Counted from the stretch's first letter, positions 16,488 through 24,759 are shown. The stretch is DNA of 40,261 nucleotides from Phycisphaeraceae bacterium (GCA_002704825.1 PAIY01000142.1:1-40261); one strand, 5' to 3'. Translations and numbers: made by a program. Notes: generated from the sequence alone by a model not told the origin.

Positions 16488-17104
16488 TTCAAGTTGATGG
16501 CTTTTACCACAGAGTCACAGAGACTCAGAGGTAAGAGCGAGGTAAGACAGAAACGATTTAACATGTCATTGCAGGCGAGCCGTGTCGTGTCGATGCGGGA
16601 TTGAGCGCAGCTCAAATGTGATTGATTCGATGAGGTACTTGAGAAACTGATTTCGACTACGTCGAAGCCCGCGGTGACACACCTTTGCCTTATACACAAA
16701 TTGCTTGAATCCAGCCCTGCTGATCAGTCGCTCAATGTGAATGAATCCCATGGTATGGCATGCTGTGCGATTTGTTTTTAACACGAAGGCGCGAAGATCA
16801 CGAAGGACACGAAGACAAGACAGAAAGAGCTGTGCTCAAAGTCAGTGGTTGCTTTAAACACGATACATTCAAAACAACCACTTACTTCGTGCGTGGCTCT
16901 TTACTTGATCAAAATATGCCTTTCTTCGCGTCCTTCGTGCTCTTCGCGCCTTCGCGTTAAATATCTAATCGTTCGATAACGGGTGACGGGTCAAGATGTG
17001 TATAAGGGAAAGGTGACACACCGCGGCTCGCCTGAGGTGGCTATCAAATAAATTTCTTCACTCTTAACTCTGCGTTCTCTGCGCCTCTGCGGTAAAAATG
17101 TCTT
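16488..17104. other. Repeat-packed stretch without genes
   Basis: About 620 bases hold no credible coding frame but at least four repeat types: an ACCACAGAG arm at 16506-16526 with an opposite arm at 17068-17097; a CAGGCGAGCC family fragment at 16572-16605 with GCCCGCGGTGACACACC at 16667-16684 and a reversed end at 17014-17036; an inverted pair of GCGAAG/CACGAAG-rich arms (16780-16816 and 16924-16959); and between these CAACCACTTACTTCGTGCGT (16879-16898), related to one arm of the repeat at 39201-39276. Confidence 0.7.
16780..16959. repeat. Inverted repeat with CACGAAGG / CCTTCGTG arms
   Basis: AACACGAAGGCGCGAAGATC, continuing ACGAAGGACACGAAG, is answered by CTTCGCGTCCTTCGTGCTCT, continuing TCGCGCCTTCGCGTTA, about 110 bases later. 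The arms are approximately complementary and enclose a fragment of another repeat family. Confidence 0.7.
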
Positions 17105-17141
17105 GAAAAAAATCCCACGAACGCGGATGCATTCATGGGAT
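17105..17141 (-). terminator. Rho-independent terminator after the exported-protein gene
   Basis: On the minus strand ATCCCATGAA (17141-17132) pairs with TTCGTGGGAT (17121-17112), followed by TTTTTTTC. It follows the gene ending at 17171. Confidence 0.8.
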
Positions 17142-17170
17142 TGAATTGATTTGAAATTTGCGTTGGATGC

Positions 17171-17779
17171 TTATCGCATGATCCAGGTGTCGGTCTTGCG
17201 TTTGATGTCCTGGTATTGGGGGTGGGTGCCCGTGCCGGGGACATCGTAGATGAGCATGCGGGTTTTGCGCAGCAGGACGGGTTGCTTTTTATCCTTGATC
17301 TTGAGCTTGGCGGTTTCACCACTCAGACCTGCGATGAAGATTCGCATCTCCTTGACGTCTTTACCAAAGTGCGGCCAGATCGCCACGGAGGTCTTGGCAA
17401 AGTCTTTGCCCTGAAGCAACTCACCGACAACCTGCAGCGGGCTGAGCATCAACGGGTTGCGTTCCTTTTTCTGGATCGCCTTGAACACCGACGCAGGGAT
17501 GTCCGCACCAGCCTGCACGATTTCACCATTGTCATAGGAGACGGTGACATCGGGGATGTAGAGATGATCATTACCCGTCTGGTTGGTCACGGTGTAGGCC
17601 AGGTACCAGTACCACTGGATATTGCCCTTGGGACTGCGGATGGCAATGGGTTGCGGGGCAGCATAGTCGAAGTCCAACTGGTAGTCGGAGGGGACGATCT
17701 GCGGCTCGGGGGCGGCCTGGCTGGACGCAGTGATGATGAACAAAGTCAGCATCGCAACGCAAAGTCGCGTGATTTTCAT
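17171..17779 (-). CDS. Exported protein of unknown function
   Basis: The 202-residue product has a signal peptide (MKITRLCVAMLTLFIITASSQAA), so it should be periplasmic or secreted. The mature part, with IQWYWYLAYTVTNQTGNDHLYIPDVTV near the N-terminus, looks beta-rich. Later segments include FGKDVKEMRIFIAGLSGETA and KTRMLIYDVPGTGTHPQYQDIKRK. No catalytic motif is visible. The ATG at 17779 follows AGGAAG at a good distance; the open frame extends upstream past the leader without meaning. It is divergent from the GNAT gene and has its own terminator. Confidence 0.75.
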   Translation of the reverse strand: MKITRLCVAMLTLFIITASSQAAPEPQIVPSDYQLDFDYAAPQPIAIRSPKGNIQWYWYLAYTVTNQTGNDHLYIPDVTVSYDNGEIVQAGADIPASVFKAIQKKERNPLMLSPLQVVGELLQGKDFAKTSVAIWPHFGKDVKEMRIFIAGLSGETAKLKIKDKKQPVLLRKTRMLIYDVPGTGTHPQYQDIKRKTDTWIMR

Positions 17780-17896
17780 GTTTTGCTTCCTATACTGACA
17801 GTGGTTGCGGTCGGGTATGATATTGTAAAGCCGTCCGTGATGACTCACAACTGTTATCAGAGTCTTCTGACTTGTAAGATTTTTTTGGGATGCCCC

Positions 17897-18892
17897 ATGG
17901 CAACGCTGGATTCAACCATGCTCGATTACGAAAAGCCTGATGCGATGCGGTATCTCCGTGTCCACGGGCCAATGCATCGTGCTGCCCTGGGCATGCTTCT
18001 GACCGGCAAACCCGACAGCACGGACCCGGCGGTCAAGCAGTTCGTCAACTTTGCCAATCAGCAGGACATGAACATCGACGAATGCTGGGCCGCGTGCCAC
18101 TTGGATCTGATTCAGGCATCGCTGCTGCTGGTTCCCTCGGCTGGCAAGACGTGCATGGCGTTTATGAGCAGTGTCCCGGCCCGCAAGCATGTTCAGACCA
18201 TGGGCAAGCTCGTGGCCAACGCCTGCCAGGTGCAGGATGGCAAGCAGACCCGCATCATCCAGGCGTTGCTCGAAGCCAACCAACGCTTTGAGTTACTGGC
18301 TTTGGAAGAGGCCGGCTTCAAGCATCTGGCTCACCTGATTTACATGCAGCGTTATGTCACGGCTTCGGATCGTACGTCAGAGAAGTTGAATCTCGGGGAC
18401 AACATCACCGTGTACAACTGGTCGGAAAACAACCGCCAACGCTTTGCGGATGCGATTTTGGCAAGCTATGTCGACACGCTGGATTGCCCTGCACTGCTGG
18501 GTGTCCGTGATATCAACGATGTCATTGCAGGCCATATGGCAGCCGGTGAGTTTGATCCATCGCGTTGGTTTGCGTTGTATGACGGTGATACGCCTTTGGG
18601 TGTGATGCTGCTGAATCGCATTGCTCACCGCAGCGCTTTGGAGTTGGTTTACCTGGGGCTCGCGCCGGCAGCTCGCGGGCAGGGATTGGGTAAAAAACTC
18701 ATGCAACATGCCATGAACATCACCGCCCAGCACAACGCCTGTCAGATTCTCATGGCCGTGGATCAGGAAAATCAACCCGCCCGCAAACTCTACCAACGCA
18801 TGGGCTTTGCACGCGGTGAGAAGAAGACGGCCATGATCTACATTCTCGATGAAAAACAAAACGCCAGCGCGTCCTGCGATGTATCCGCGTGA
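17897..18892 (+). CDS. GNAT-family acetyltransferase with a helical N-terminal half
   Basis: The 331-residue protein ends in a GNAT domain. The acetyl-CoA loop ARGQGLGKKLMQHAM is near residue 255, followed by NQPARKLYQRMGFARG, the usual last part of the fold. The N-terminal 160 or so residues are mostly helical and contain ACHLDLIQASLLLVPSAGKT; this could be a degenerate first GNAT repeat, as in double-GNAT proteins, but that is inference. The acceptor substrate is unknown. The ATG at 17897 is chosen because the ORF upstream runs antisense through the neighbouring gene. Confidence 0.75.
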   Translation: MATLDSTMLDYEKPDAMRYLRVHGPMHRAALGMLLTGKPDSTDPAVKQFVNFANQQDMNIDECWAACHLDLIQASLLLVPSAGKTCMAFMSSVPARKHVQTMGKLVANACQVQDGKQTRIIQALLEANQRFELLALEEAGFKHLAHLIYMQRYVTASDRTSEKLNLGDNITVYNWSENNRQRFADAILASYVDTLDCPALLGVRDINDVIAGHMAAGEFDPSRWFALYDGDTPLGVMLLNRIAHRSALELVYLGLAPAARGQGLGKKLMQHAMNITAQHNACQILMAVDQENQPARKLYQRMGFARGEKKTAMIYILDEKQNASASCDVSA

Positions 18893-18905
18893 GTGTTCGT
18901 CCCTC

Positions 18906-18932
18906 AAAGCCGTGACTCTCCTGAGTCACGGG
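18906..18932. repeat. Hairpin repeat CCGTG-CACGG, copy 2 (reverse)
   Basis: CCGTGACTC-TCCT-GAGTCACGG (18910-18931) is a perfect 9-bp stem, preceded by CAAAG. Relative to copy 1 the stem has changed on both sides (GTGCC/GGCAC to GTGAC/GTCAC). It lies between the convergent GNAT and panC genes. Confidence 0.75.
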
Positions 18933-18960
18933 TCTCTGTGTTGATGATGCAACAAGGCAA

Positions 18961-18988
18961 CCCGTGCCGCGGGAGCGACACGGCTTTG
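18961..18988. repeat. Hairpin repeat CCGTG-CACGG, copy 3
   Basis: CCGTGCCGC-GGGA-GCGACACGG (18962-18983) pairs at eight of nine positions and is followed by CTTTGG as in copy 1. With copy 2 it forms an inverted pair that could stop transcription from both sides. Confidence 0.7.
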
Positions 18989-19004
18989 GTTGCGTGATGT
19001 GACG

Positions 19005-19859
19005 TTATGGGGTTGCTTTGATCACCATGTTATCAATCAGGCGCACGTTCCCGACTTTGCCTGCCACCAGGGCGACGATGCTGCCACTGAGTGAAATGTC
19101 AATGTTGTCCAGTTCGCGCAGCGTGTGTGCATGTCGGATCACCGCATAGTCCACAGCAACGTGATGGGCTTGCATGACCTGCTTCATCACCTGCTGAATA
19201 ATCGCGGGGTCCGACTCGCCAGTATGGACCATTTGCACCGCTTCCTTGAGTGCCTTGGATAAGCCCAGTGCATGCTGACGTTGATCACCTTCCAGATACA
19301 CATTGCGCGAAGACATCGCCAGACCATCATCTTCACGGATCGTCGGGCAGGCTTCGATTTGGATATCAAACGCAAGGTCTTCGACCATCGCGCGCAGGAT
19401 CGTCAACTGCTGATAGTCCTTCATCCCAAAGCAGGCTGCATGCGGTTTGACCATGTTAAAAAGCTTGGCCACCACGCGACACACCCCTGCAAAATGGGTC
19501 GGCCGAGAAGCGCCTTCGAGAACCTGTGCAAGCTCGGGAACGTTTACATCACAGCCAACAACCTCCGGGGGGTACATCGCATCCACCGTCGGGGCAAAGA
19601 GTCCATCGACCCCTGCATCAAGGCATTTTTTGACATCCGCTTCAAACGGGCGCGGGTACTTTTCCAGGTCTTCATGCGGTGCGAATTGAGTCGGGTTAAC
19701 GAACAGACTCACGATGACGGTGTGCCCGATTTCGTGTGCACGCTTGATCAATGAGACATGCCCATCATGCAGCGCGCCCATGGTTGGCACCAATGCCACA
19801 CGCCCGTGTGCCTTGGCACGATATTCGCGTAAACTCGCAACGTCTTTTGCAATCCACAT
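19005..19859 (-). CDS. panC: Pantothenate synthetase
   Basis: The 284-residue enzyme joins pantoate and beta-alanine using ATP in coenzyme A synthesis. All family landmarks are present: PTMGALHDGH (HDGH at 31-34), SLFVNPTQF, PTHFAGVCRVVAKLFN, FGMKDYQQ, IREDDGLAMSSRN. Length is normal. It lies about 115 bases downstream of the glycosyltransferase on the same strand and converges on the GNAT gene. No other pan gene is in the window. Confidence 0.95.
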   Translation of the reverse strand: MWIAKDVASLREYRAKAHGRVALVPTMGALHDGHVSLIKRAHEIGHTVIVSLFVNPTQFAPHEDLEKYPRPFEADVKKCLDAGVDGLFAPTVDAMYPPEVVGCDVNVPELAQVLEGASRPTHFAGVCRVVAKLFNMVKPHAACFGMKDYQQLTILRAMVEDLAFDIQIEACPTIREDDGLAMSSRNVYLEGDQRQHALGLSKALKEAVQMVHTGESDPAIIQQVMKQVMQAHHVAVDYAVIRHAHTLRELDNIDISLSGSIVALVAGKVGNVRLIDNMVIKATP

Positions 19860-19976
19860 GATGATGCACTTTCAAATCGATGTTGAGCACCTGATATAAA
19901 TCTGGTGCATTGTTTTTGGGTTCGCGTGACCTGTACCGTGTACCGCATTGACATATTCCGGGGGGCTGTGCTCGAG

Positions 19977-21092
19977 CTACGATGTGATCTCCGGGTTAAA
20001 CGGGATCGCTTCGCCACTGAGTTGTCGGTACACGCTGATGGTTTCGAGCACCTGTTGAGCAGGCACATGATACTCATCAATCCATTCGCGACTCCGCCGA
20101 CTGATGAATTGCAGTTGATCCCGATCAGCAAGTAACTCACAGAGTACGCGCTGCCAATGGTCCGCGTCGGGTCGATCCAGTAAGCGTGCGGTTTGCCCAT
20201 CGACGAGGTAATCAAGCCATGGGTCGATTTGCGCGATGACCGGGATGCCCTGTGCCATGGCCTGTAATGTCAACGATCGCGCATCACCCAAAGCCTGGGG
20301 CGCGATGAGCATGTCCGCGTGAAGCATCAGGTCCCGATGACCCGTGCGGTGCGGGACGAAGCTCAGGTTCGGGAGTAGCCCCCGCTTCTTGGCGGCATGC
20401 CAGAACTTGTGTTGATCATGTCCCTGAATATCCAGGAAAACCTGCAGATAATGATGCTTGGCGATGACGTGCGTCAGCCCCATGAACAGTTGTTCGTAAG
20501 CGCTGTCGAACGTGCCGTTGCCAGTGACGATCAGGCAGGGGATGTGCTCCTGTTCCTGCTGATGATCCGGGGTGAGGTTGGGAGATTGAAAATTGGGTTT
20601 CTCCGGCAGGTGAACACCGATGCGCACCGTCTGAACCGATGCTTCATTGCCAATGCGATCCCGCAGGCCACGGTTGAGCGGTTCGGTCGCAGCAAGCCAT
20701 GCAACCCGCGCCTGACGGTAAGACTTATGCAGCTTGGCAGCCAGATCCAGATCACGGCCACTGGATAAACTCAGGACCACAGGCAGGTCCATCTTTACCG
20801 CCAACTCCAACGTCCCACGCCAGCAGCGACTTTCCAACGCATGGAGCACTGAGACTTCCATCGGTTGGAGTTTCTCCGCAAGACGCTTCAAAAACCAACG
20901 TCTAAATTTAAGCTTGCCCAGGCGTCCGTAGTGCAGCTTCTGCCCAAAGCTGGTCAGATACTCATCGTCGGTCCCCTCGGGCACCACCTGCACCACGCGG
21001 ACATTCTCATCAAGCAATCCAACAATCAGATGCTTGAACTGCCCCGGCTCCTCGTCAAGCCAGATGTCATCAGTGATCAGTGCAACCTGCAT
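19977..21092 (-). CDS. Glycosyltransferase, GT4-like (GT-B fold)
   Basis: The product of about 371 residues starts MQVALITDDIWLDEEPGQFK and has a typical GT-B layout. The N-terminal half contains VSVLHALESRCWRGTLELAV and LPVVLSLSSGRDLDL. The C-terminal half contains CLIVTGNGTFDSAYEQLF, LSFVPHRTGHRDLMLHADMLIAPQALGDARSLTLQAMAQGIPVIAQ and a final LADRDQLQFISRRSREWI. The expected E-x7-E nucleotide-sugar motif appears weakened, as 'GDARSLTLQAMAQG' lacks the first Glu. Donor and acceptor are unknown. An in-frame ATG three codons upstream (21101) is equally possible, since neither has a clear ribosome binding site. Confidence 0.75.
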   Translation of the reverse strand: MQVALITDDIWLDEEPGQFKHLIVGLLDENVRVVQVVPEGTDDEYLTSFGQKLHYGRLGKLKFRRWFLKRLAEKLQPMEVSVLHALESRCWRGTLELAVKMDLPVVLSLSSGRDLDLAAKLHKSYRQARVAWLAATEPLNRGLRDRIGNEASVQTVRIGVHLPEKPNFQSPNLTPDHQQEQEHIPCLIVTGNGTFDSAYEQLFMGLTHVIAKHHYLQVFLDIQGHDQHKFWHAAKKRGLLPNLSFVPHRTGHRDLMLHADMLIAPQALGDARSLTLQAMAQGIPVIAQIDPWLDYLVDGQTARLLDRPDADHWQRVLCELLADRDQLQFISRRSREWIDEYHVPAQQVLETISVYRQLSGEAIPFNPEITS

Positions 21093-21111
21093 ACAGACCA
21101 TTGTAAGACAA

Positions 21112-21293
21112 TTTCGGATTTTGGATTTCGAATTTCGGATTTACGCAAGCGTTTTTTGCTGGCACGTGAATACAAGCACCTGTCAAAGCGGTATTGCTCT
21201 TGCTTGAATCATTAATTGGTGTTGATTCATACAAGGGTGAATAATTTTCGCTTGCGCACATCCGAAATTCGAAATCCGAAATCCGAAATTCAC
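21112..21293. repeat. Inverted repeat of TTCGGATTT/AAATCCGAA units
   Basis: Repeated units of TTTCGGATTT/TTTCGAATTT at 21112-21144 are answered by ATCCGAAATTCGAAATCCGA and similar units at 21260-21291. The pair fills most of the gap between the divergent glycosyltransferase and prmC genes. Confidence 0.75.
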
Positions 21294-21306
21294 ATACAAT
21301 ACGCGC

Positions 21307-22176
21307 ATGAAACCTGCCCAAGTCTGGACAACAAGGCGACTGCTCAACTGGACCACCGAGCATTTTGAAAAACGCAACATGGAGCATGCGCGCCTCTGTG
21401 CGGAGATGCTTCTGTCGCATGTGCTGGGGGTGCAACGCATCAAGCTGTACATGGATCAGGATCGCCCTGCATCGGAACTCGAACGGGCTGCGTTCCGTGA
21501 ACTCGTCGAGCGCGCATCCAAAGACGAACCGGTGGACTACCTTGTCGGACATGCGCCGTTTTACGGACTCACATTCAAGGTCACGCCTGCAACACTCATC
21601 CCCCGACCCAGTACCGAGACGATCATCGACCACGTGATCCGGCACTGTCGCAACACCCCCGGCTTTGGTTCACCGGTCATCGCAGACATCGGCACAGGAA
21701 GTGGCACCATCGCGGTGACGTTAGCTAAAAACCTGCCCAAAGCGCATGTCGTTGCCACCGATATCAGCAGCGATGCCTTAGCCGTTGCCAAGGAGAACGC
21801 TGAAAAAATCGGTGTTGCTGATCGCATTGAGTTTCATCAAGGTGATTTGCTTTCGCCGGTCCTCAAGCATCGTTTTGAGTATGTGATTTCCAACCCGCCT
21901 TACATTCCCGATCACGAATGGGATGATGTCGCCCCCAACGTCAAAGACTACGAACCGGTCACAGCGCTGCGGGGTGGCAAAGACGGTCTGCAATTTGTCC
22001 GCCCCCTGATCGAGCAAGCCAAACAGGTGTTGAATAACCCCGGCCAACTCCTCATCGAAATCGCCAGTTGCACCAAACTCGACGTCATGGACTTAGCCAC
22101 CCAACACGGCTACAAAAACGTGCAGGTCTTGGCGGACCACGAAAAGCTGCCACGGATACTTGTGGCGGATGGGTGA
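21307..22176 (+). CDS. prmC: Release factor glutamine methyltransferase
   Basis: The 289-residue SAM-dependent methyltransferase (HemK family) modifies the Gln of the GGQ motif in peptide release factors. The SAM motif VIADIGTGSGTIAVTLA is near residue 120, and the catalytic NPPY is at residues 196-199 (ISNPPYIPDHEW). The N-terminal helical domain (WTTRRLLNWTTEHFEKR) is typical. A TACAAT ends six bases before the ATG and no Shine-Dalgarno is visible, so a leaderless transcript is possible. No prfA is adjacent. It converges on the AT-rich gene with 16 bases between. Confidence 0.9.
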   Translation: MKPAQVWTTRRLLNWTTEHFEKRNMEHARLCAEMLLSHVLGVQRIKLYMDQDRPASELERAAFRELVERASKDEPVDYLVGHAPFYGLTFKVTPATLIPRPSTETIIDHVIRHCRNTPGFGSPVIADIGTGSGTIAVTLAKNLPKAHVVATDISSDALAVAKENAEKIGVADRIEFHQGDLLSPVLKHRFEYVISNPPYIPDHEWDDVAPNVKDYEPVTALRGGKDGLQFVRPLIEQAKQVLNNPGQLLIEIASCTKLDVMDLATQHGYKNVQVLADHEKLPRILVADG

Positions 22177-22192
22177 GAATTGATAAATTTTA

Positions 22193-22999
22193 CTATGTGG
22201 CTTGAGGGACAGGTGTGAAGGTTAAGTGTATTCCAAATTCACGGGGTCCATACTTTGTGAATATTTTGAAAAATATGTCTTTGTCGTTTGCGGAGTGGTA
22301 TGGAGTGTAAATTTCAAAAGTTTCTATAGCTTCGGGAAAAACTGTTGAATGGCATTCTGTTATATACATGGTATTGTTGTCGGGCATCACAACTGTGCGA
22401 AAATTATCATCTTCCCAAACCGCATTATCTCCAATTATTCCGATTTTTATTTCGTTGTTGTAAAATGTTTCGGACGAATCATTTCGTATTGAAAGGTAAA
22501 TTCTGTTTTTACTGGCAGATATTGATATGTTTGTTGTTGTATTTTCTATTAATTGATTGCCATCAATATAAAGGCTCAAGCCAAAACGCATTTCTGCTAT
22601 CGATTTTTCTGGTGAGTCAAGGTAATAACGAACCTGTTTTTGAAGCATTTCTTTTAATTTTTGTATGCTGTGGTTGTAAACGATATGTGCATAATGTTTA
22701 AGGTCAAATGGTATGTCATTGGCATCATTTGTTAAGAGAATAATTTTTTTATTTAATGCTATGGCATATCCCACTTCGAAAAAGACATTTGGATTCTGGC
22801 CACTCATGTCGGCAATGATGATATCAGCTTTTGATATTTGATTAAATATTCGATCTACAATACTGCCTTGGAAGACTTGCTCATCAACTCTTTCACAATA
22901 GGTATCAAAAGCGTGACAAGTTTCTTTTATGCCTAGTTGATAAATATCGTTAAATTGCTCATTAAAGGGCATTAATGTAAAGATAAATGGTTTTGCCAT
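22193..22999 (-). CDS. Protein with a nucleoside deoxyribosyltransferase/TIR-like N-terminal domain
   Basis: The 268-residue product has an N-terminal alpha/beta domain of the deoxyribosyltransferase/TIR-like group: FIFTLMPFNEQF at the start, RVDEQVFQGSIVDRIFNQISKADIIIADMSG, then NPNVFFEVGYAIALNKKIILLTND, DIPFDLKHYAHIVY. Glu75 in FFEVGYA is at the place of the catalytic Glu of this fold. The C-terminal 110 residues are beta-rich (ISASKNRIYLSIRNDSSETF) and unrecognised. The gene is much richer in A+T than its neighbours, consistent with acquisition. The ATG at 22999 fits the domain start. Proteins of this kind may act on nucleotides or NAD and some fold relatives act in defence, but no function is shown here. 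Confidence 0.65.
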   Translation of the reverse strand: MAKPFIFTLMPFNEQFNDIYQLGIKETCHAFDTYCERVDEQVFQGSIVDRIFNQISKADIIIADMSGQNPNVFFEVGYAIALNKKIILLTNDANDIPFDLKHYAHIVYNHSIQKLKEMLQKQVRYYLDSPEKSIAEMRFGLSLYIDGNQLIENTTTNISISASKNRIYLSIRNDSSETFYNNEIKIGIIGDNAVWEDDNFRTVVMPDNNTMYITECHSTVFPEAIETFEIYTPYHSANDKDIFFKIFTKYGPREFGIHLTFTPVPQAT

Positions 23000-23040
23000 T
23001 TTTAAAATCCCTGAGTGGATAATATTATTGTGTTTCAATT

Positions 23041-23078
23041 ATAACAAACAACGCCGCCGAGTTATTGCCTCGGCGGCG
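23041..23078 (-). terminator. Terminator downstream of dnaA
   Basis: A perfect 10-bp GC stem (CGCCGCCGAG at 23052-23061, CTCGGCGGCG at 23069-23078) has TTGTTTGTT after it on the minus strand. It lies about 190 bases beyond the dnaA stop. Confidence 0.75.
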
Positions 23079-23265
23079 TGTTCACCTCCCTGTGATTCGT
23101 TACTCCAAACTCATTCTCTCAACCCGTCTTGTGCCTCACAGGTGTTGGATGTTCAACCGGCGTTTTAACCTGGACCCAACGCCGGTCACATCCAGTGGTG
23201 CTAACGGTGCGACTCTCCCCATGCTTTTCGACTTCACAGGGGAAAGCTTCCGGGGCTTCCGGGGG
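23079..23265 (-). other. Long dnaA 3' trailer with hairpins
   Basis: Between the dnaA stop and its terminator lie about 187 bases. They contain a 9-bp inverted repeat (ACCGGCGTT 23156-23164, AACGCCGGT 23178-23186) and a short direct repeat of CTTCCGGGG near 23248-23266. The longest minus-strand frame with an ATG encodes only 28 residues. rpmH and SRP RNA were looked for and not seen. Confidence 0.4.
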
Positions 23266-24759
23266 TTAGCCGACGCGGTAAATGGCTTGTCGGCAGCGTT
23301 CAATCATCTCTGACAACGGCATCAATGTGCCTGTTGCAGGATGAATCAGGGATTCGTCTTTTTTGAGTTGTTCAGCCAATCGCTTGGCAGCGGCAACGAC
23401 ACTGGAATGGCTCGACCGCTTGATCGCTCGGGCGATTTCAGGAAAGCTCATCGAGGTCATCTCGCGGGCCAAGTGCACCATGATGTTGCGGCCAAGCACA
23501 ATGTCACGATGACGACCCGGGCCGTTGACTTGATTGCGGTCGATGGCCAATTGTTCGCAAACAACATCCGCAATGCTGTCAAAGTGGACAATGCGATTGA
23601 CGCGCGTCTGTCGCTCGGATGCAAAGGTCTGATTGACCACCGCTGGGCCGATGGCAACGGGGCCGGATTGACCGTTGCGTTGAATCAACGTGGCCATGGC
23701 ATGCACGCGGGTGAGTGCGCCTTCAATCTCTCGGACCGAGCCAATGCAACGGGCAGCAATGAGTTGGATGGCTGCTTCATTAAGCAGCATGTTCCGGCGT
23801 TGCGCCAAAGCGACAATGATCTTGGCTCGCGTTGCCAAGTCCGGTTCGTGAACCTGAACCACCATGCCTTTGACACAGCGGCTTGTCAGTGATTCGGAGA
23901 ATTGCTCGATGAACTTGGGATGACTGTCGGATGCGAGGACGACTTTTGAGCCCGCCAATTCCAGTGCATCAAAGCAGTGTAAAAATTCCTGCTGCGTGGC
24001 CTGCTTGTTGGCAATGAAGTCGATGTCATCAATGCAGAGCATCTCAAGGCGACGCATCTTGCGACGGAAACCGTCAATCTTGTTGGTGCGGACTGCGGTG
24101 AGAAACTCATTGGTAAACGCTTCACCGGTGACGTACATGACGCGAGCGTCTTTGTCCTGATCGAGCATTTGATTGCAGATGCCCTGGAGCAGGTGCGTCT
24201 TACCCAGGCCACATCCGCCGAAGACGAATAGCGGGCCTGCGTGCGTTTCCTGCGTGGGGTCGGTCATGCCCTTGGCAGCGGCGAAAGCCAGTTCGTTACT
24301 CGGGCCGACAACGAAGTCATCGAGCTTGTAACGCAGGTTCCACGGGCGACGTGACGGGCGAGAGATGGACGAGGGGACCGCACGGCTGAGGACCGGTGCC
24401 TTGGCGTCCAACGCCTGCTGAGCCTGTGTGACTGCCTGTTGTGCTGGGCCGGTGCGCGGTGATGCGTCAAACAACTCCGGGCGAACTTGGATATCCAGTT
24501 CGACGCTGGCACCCAGTTCACCTTCTGCAGCCAATTGGATCTGGCCCATGAACTGTTTACCGATGCGTCGTGCGACAAACTCGCTGGGCACTGCCAGGTT
24601 CAGTTTGTCGGTGTTTTCGTCATATTGAAGCTTTGCTGCCTTGGGGAACCATAAGTCCACCTTCCATTGTCCCAGTTGGTGTGCCAGTCGCTCGGCAATG
24701 CGAGCGCAAACGGATTGCGCCGTCGTGGTAGCTGTCACGAATCCCTCTATTCCGTGCAT
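23266..24759 (-). CDS. dnaA: Chromosomal replication initiator protein DnaA
   Basis: The 497-residue AAA+ protein binds DnaA boxes and opens the origin. Domain I covers about residues 10-95, a Pro/Ala-rich linker 96-140, and the AAA+ core follows with Walker A GGCGLGKT (181-188), Walker B CIDDID (242-247) and sensor 2 SVREIEGAL (341-349). The DNA-binding domain has RHRDIVLGRNIMVHLAREMT and SFPEIARAIKRSSHSSVVAA. In the recognition loop the usual GRDHTTV is RSSHSSV, so the base-contacting Asp (433 in E. coli) is Ser450 and the Thr is Ser452. A GTG at 24738 with GAGGG just upstream is a credible alternative start. dnaN is not adjacent. Confidence 0.95.
   Translation of the reverse strand: MHGIEGFVTATTTAQSVCARIAERLAHQLGQWKVDLWFPKAAKLQYDENTDKLNLAVPSEFVARRIGKQFMGQIQLAAEGELGASVELDIQVRPELFDASPRTGPAQQAVTQAQQALDAKAPVLSRAVPSSISRPSRRPWNLRYKLDDFVVGPSNELAFAAAKGMTDPTQETHAGPLFVFGGCGLGKTHLLQGICNQMLDQDKDARVMYVTGEAFTNEFLTAVRTNKIDGFRRKMRRLEMLCIDDIDFIANKQATQQEFLHCFDALELAGSKVVLASDSHPKFIEQFSESLTSRCVKGMVVQVHEPDLATRAKIIVALAQRRNMLLNEAAIQLIAARCIGSVREIEGALTRVHAMATLIQRNGQSGPVAIGPAVVNQTFASERQTRVNRIVHFDSIADVVCEQLAIDRNQVNGPGRHRDIVLGRNIMVHLAREMTSMSFPEIARAIKRSSHSSVVAAAKRLAEQLKKDESLIHPATGTLMPLSEMIERCRQAIYRVG

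Noticed and set aside
16488-17104. CRISPR array in the repeat-rich stretch
   Set aside because: The repeats are of different kinds, mostly inverted, and not regularly spaced; no cas gene is in the window.
17216-17896. Long N-terminal extension of the GNAT protein
   Set aside because: This part of the frame is antisense to the exported-protein gene, which has a signal peptide, ribosome binding site and terminator.
23079-23265. rpmH or SRP RNA downstream of dnaA
   Set aside because: Neither the basic RpmH sequence nor the conserved SRP loop (GGTCAGGTCCGGAAGGAAGC) is present; the CTTCCGGGG repeats are only a weak resemblance.
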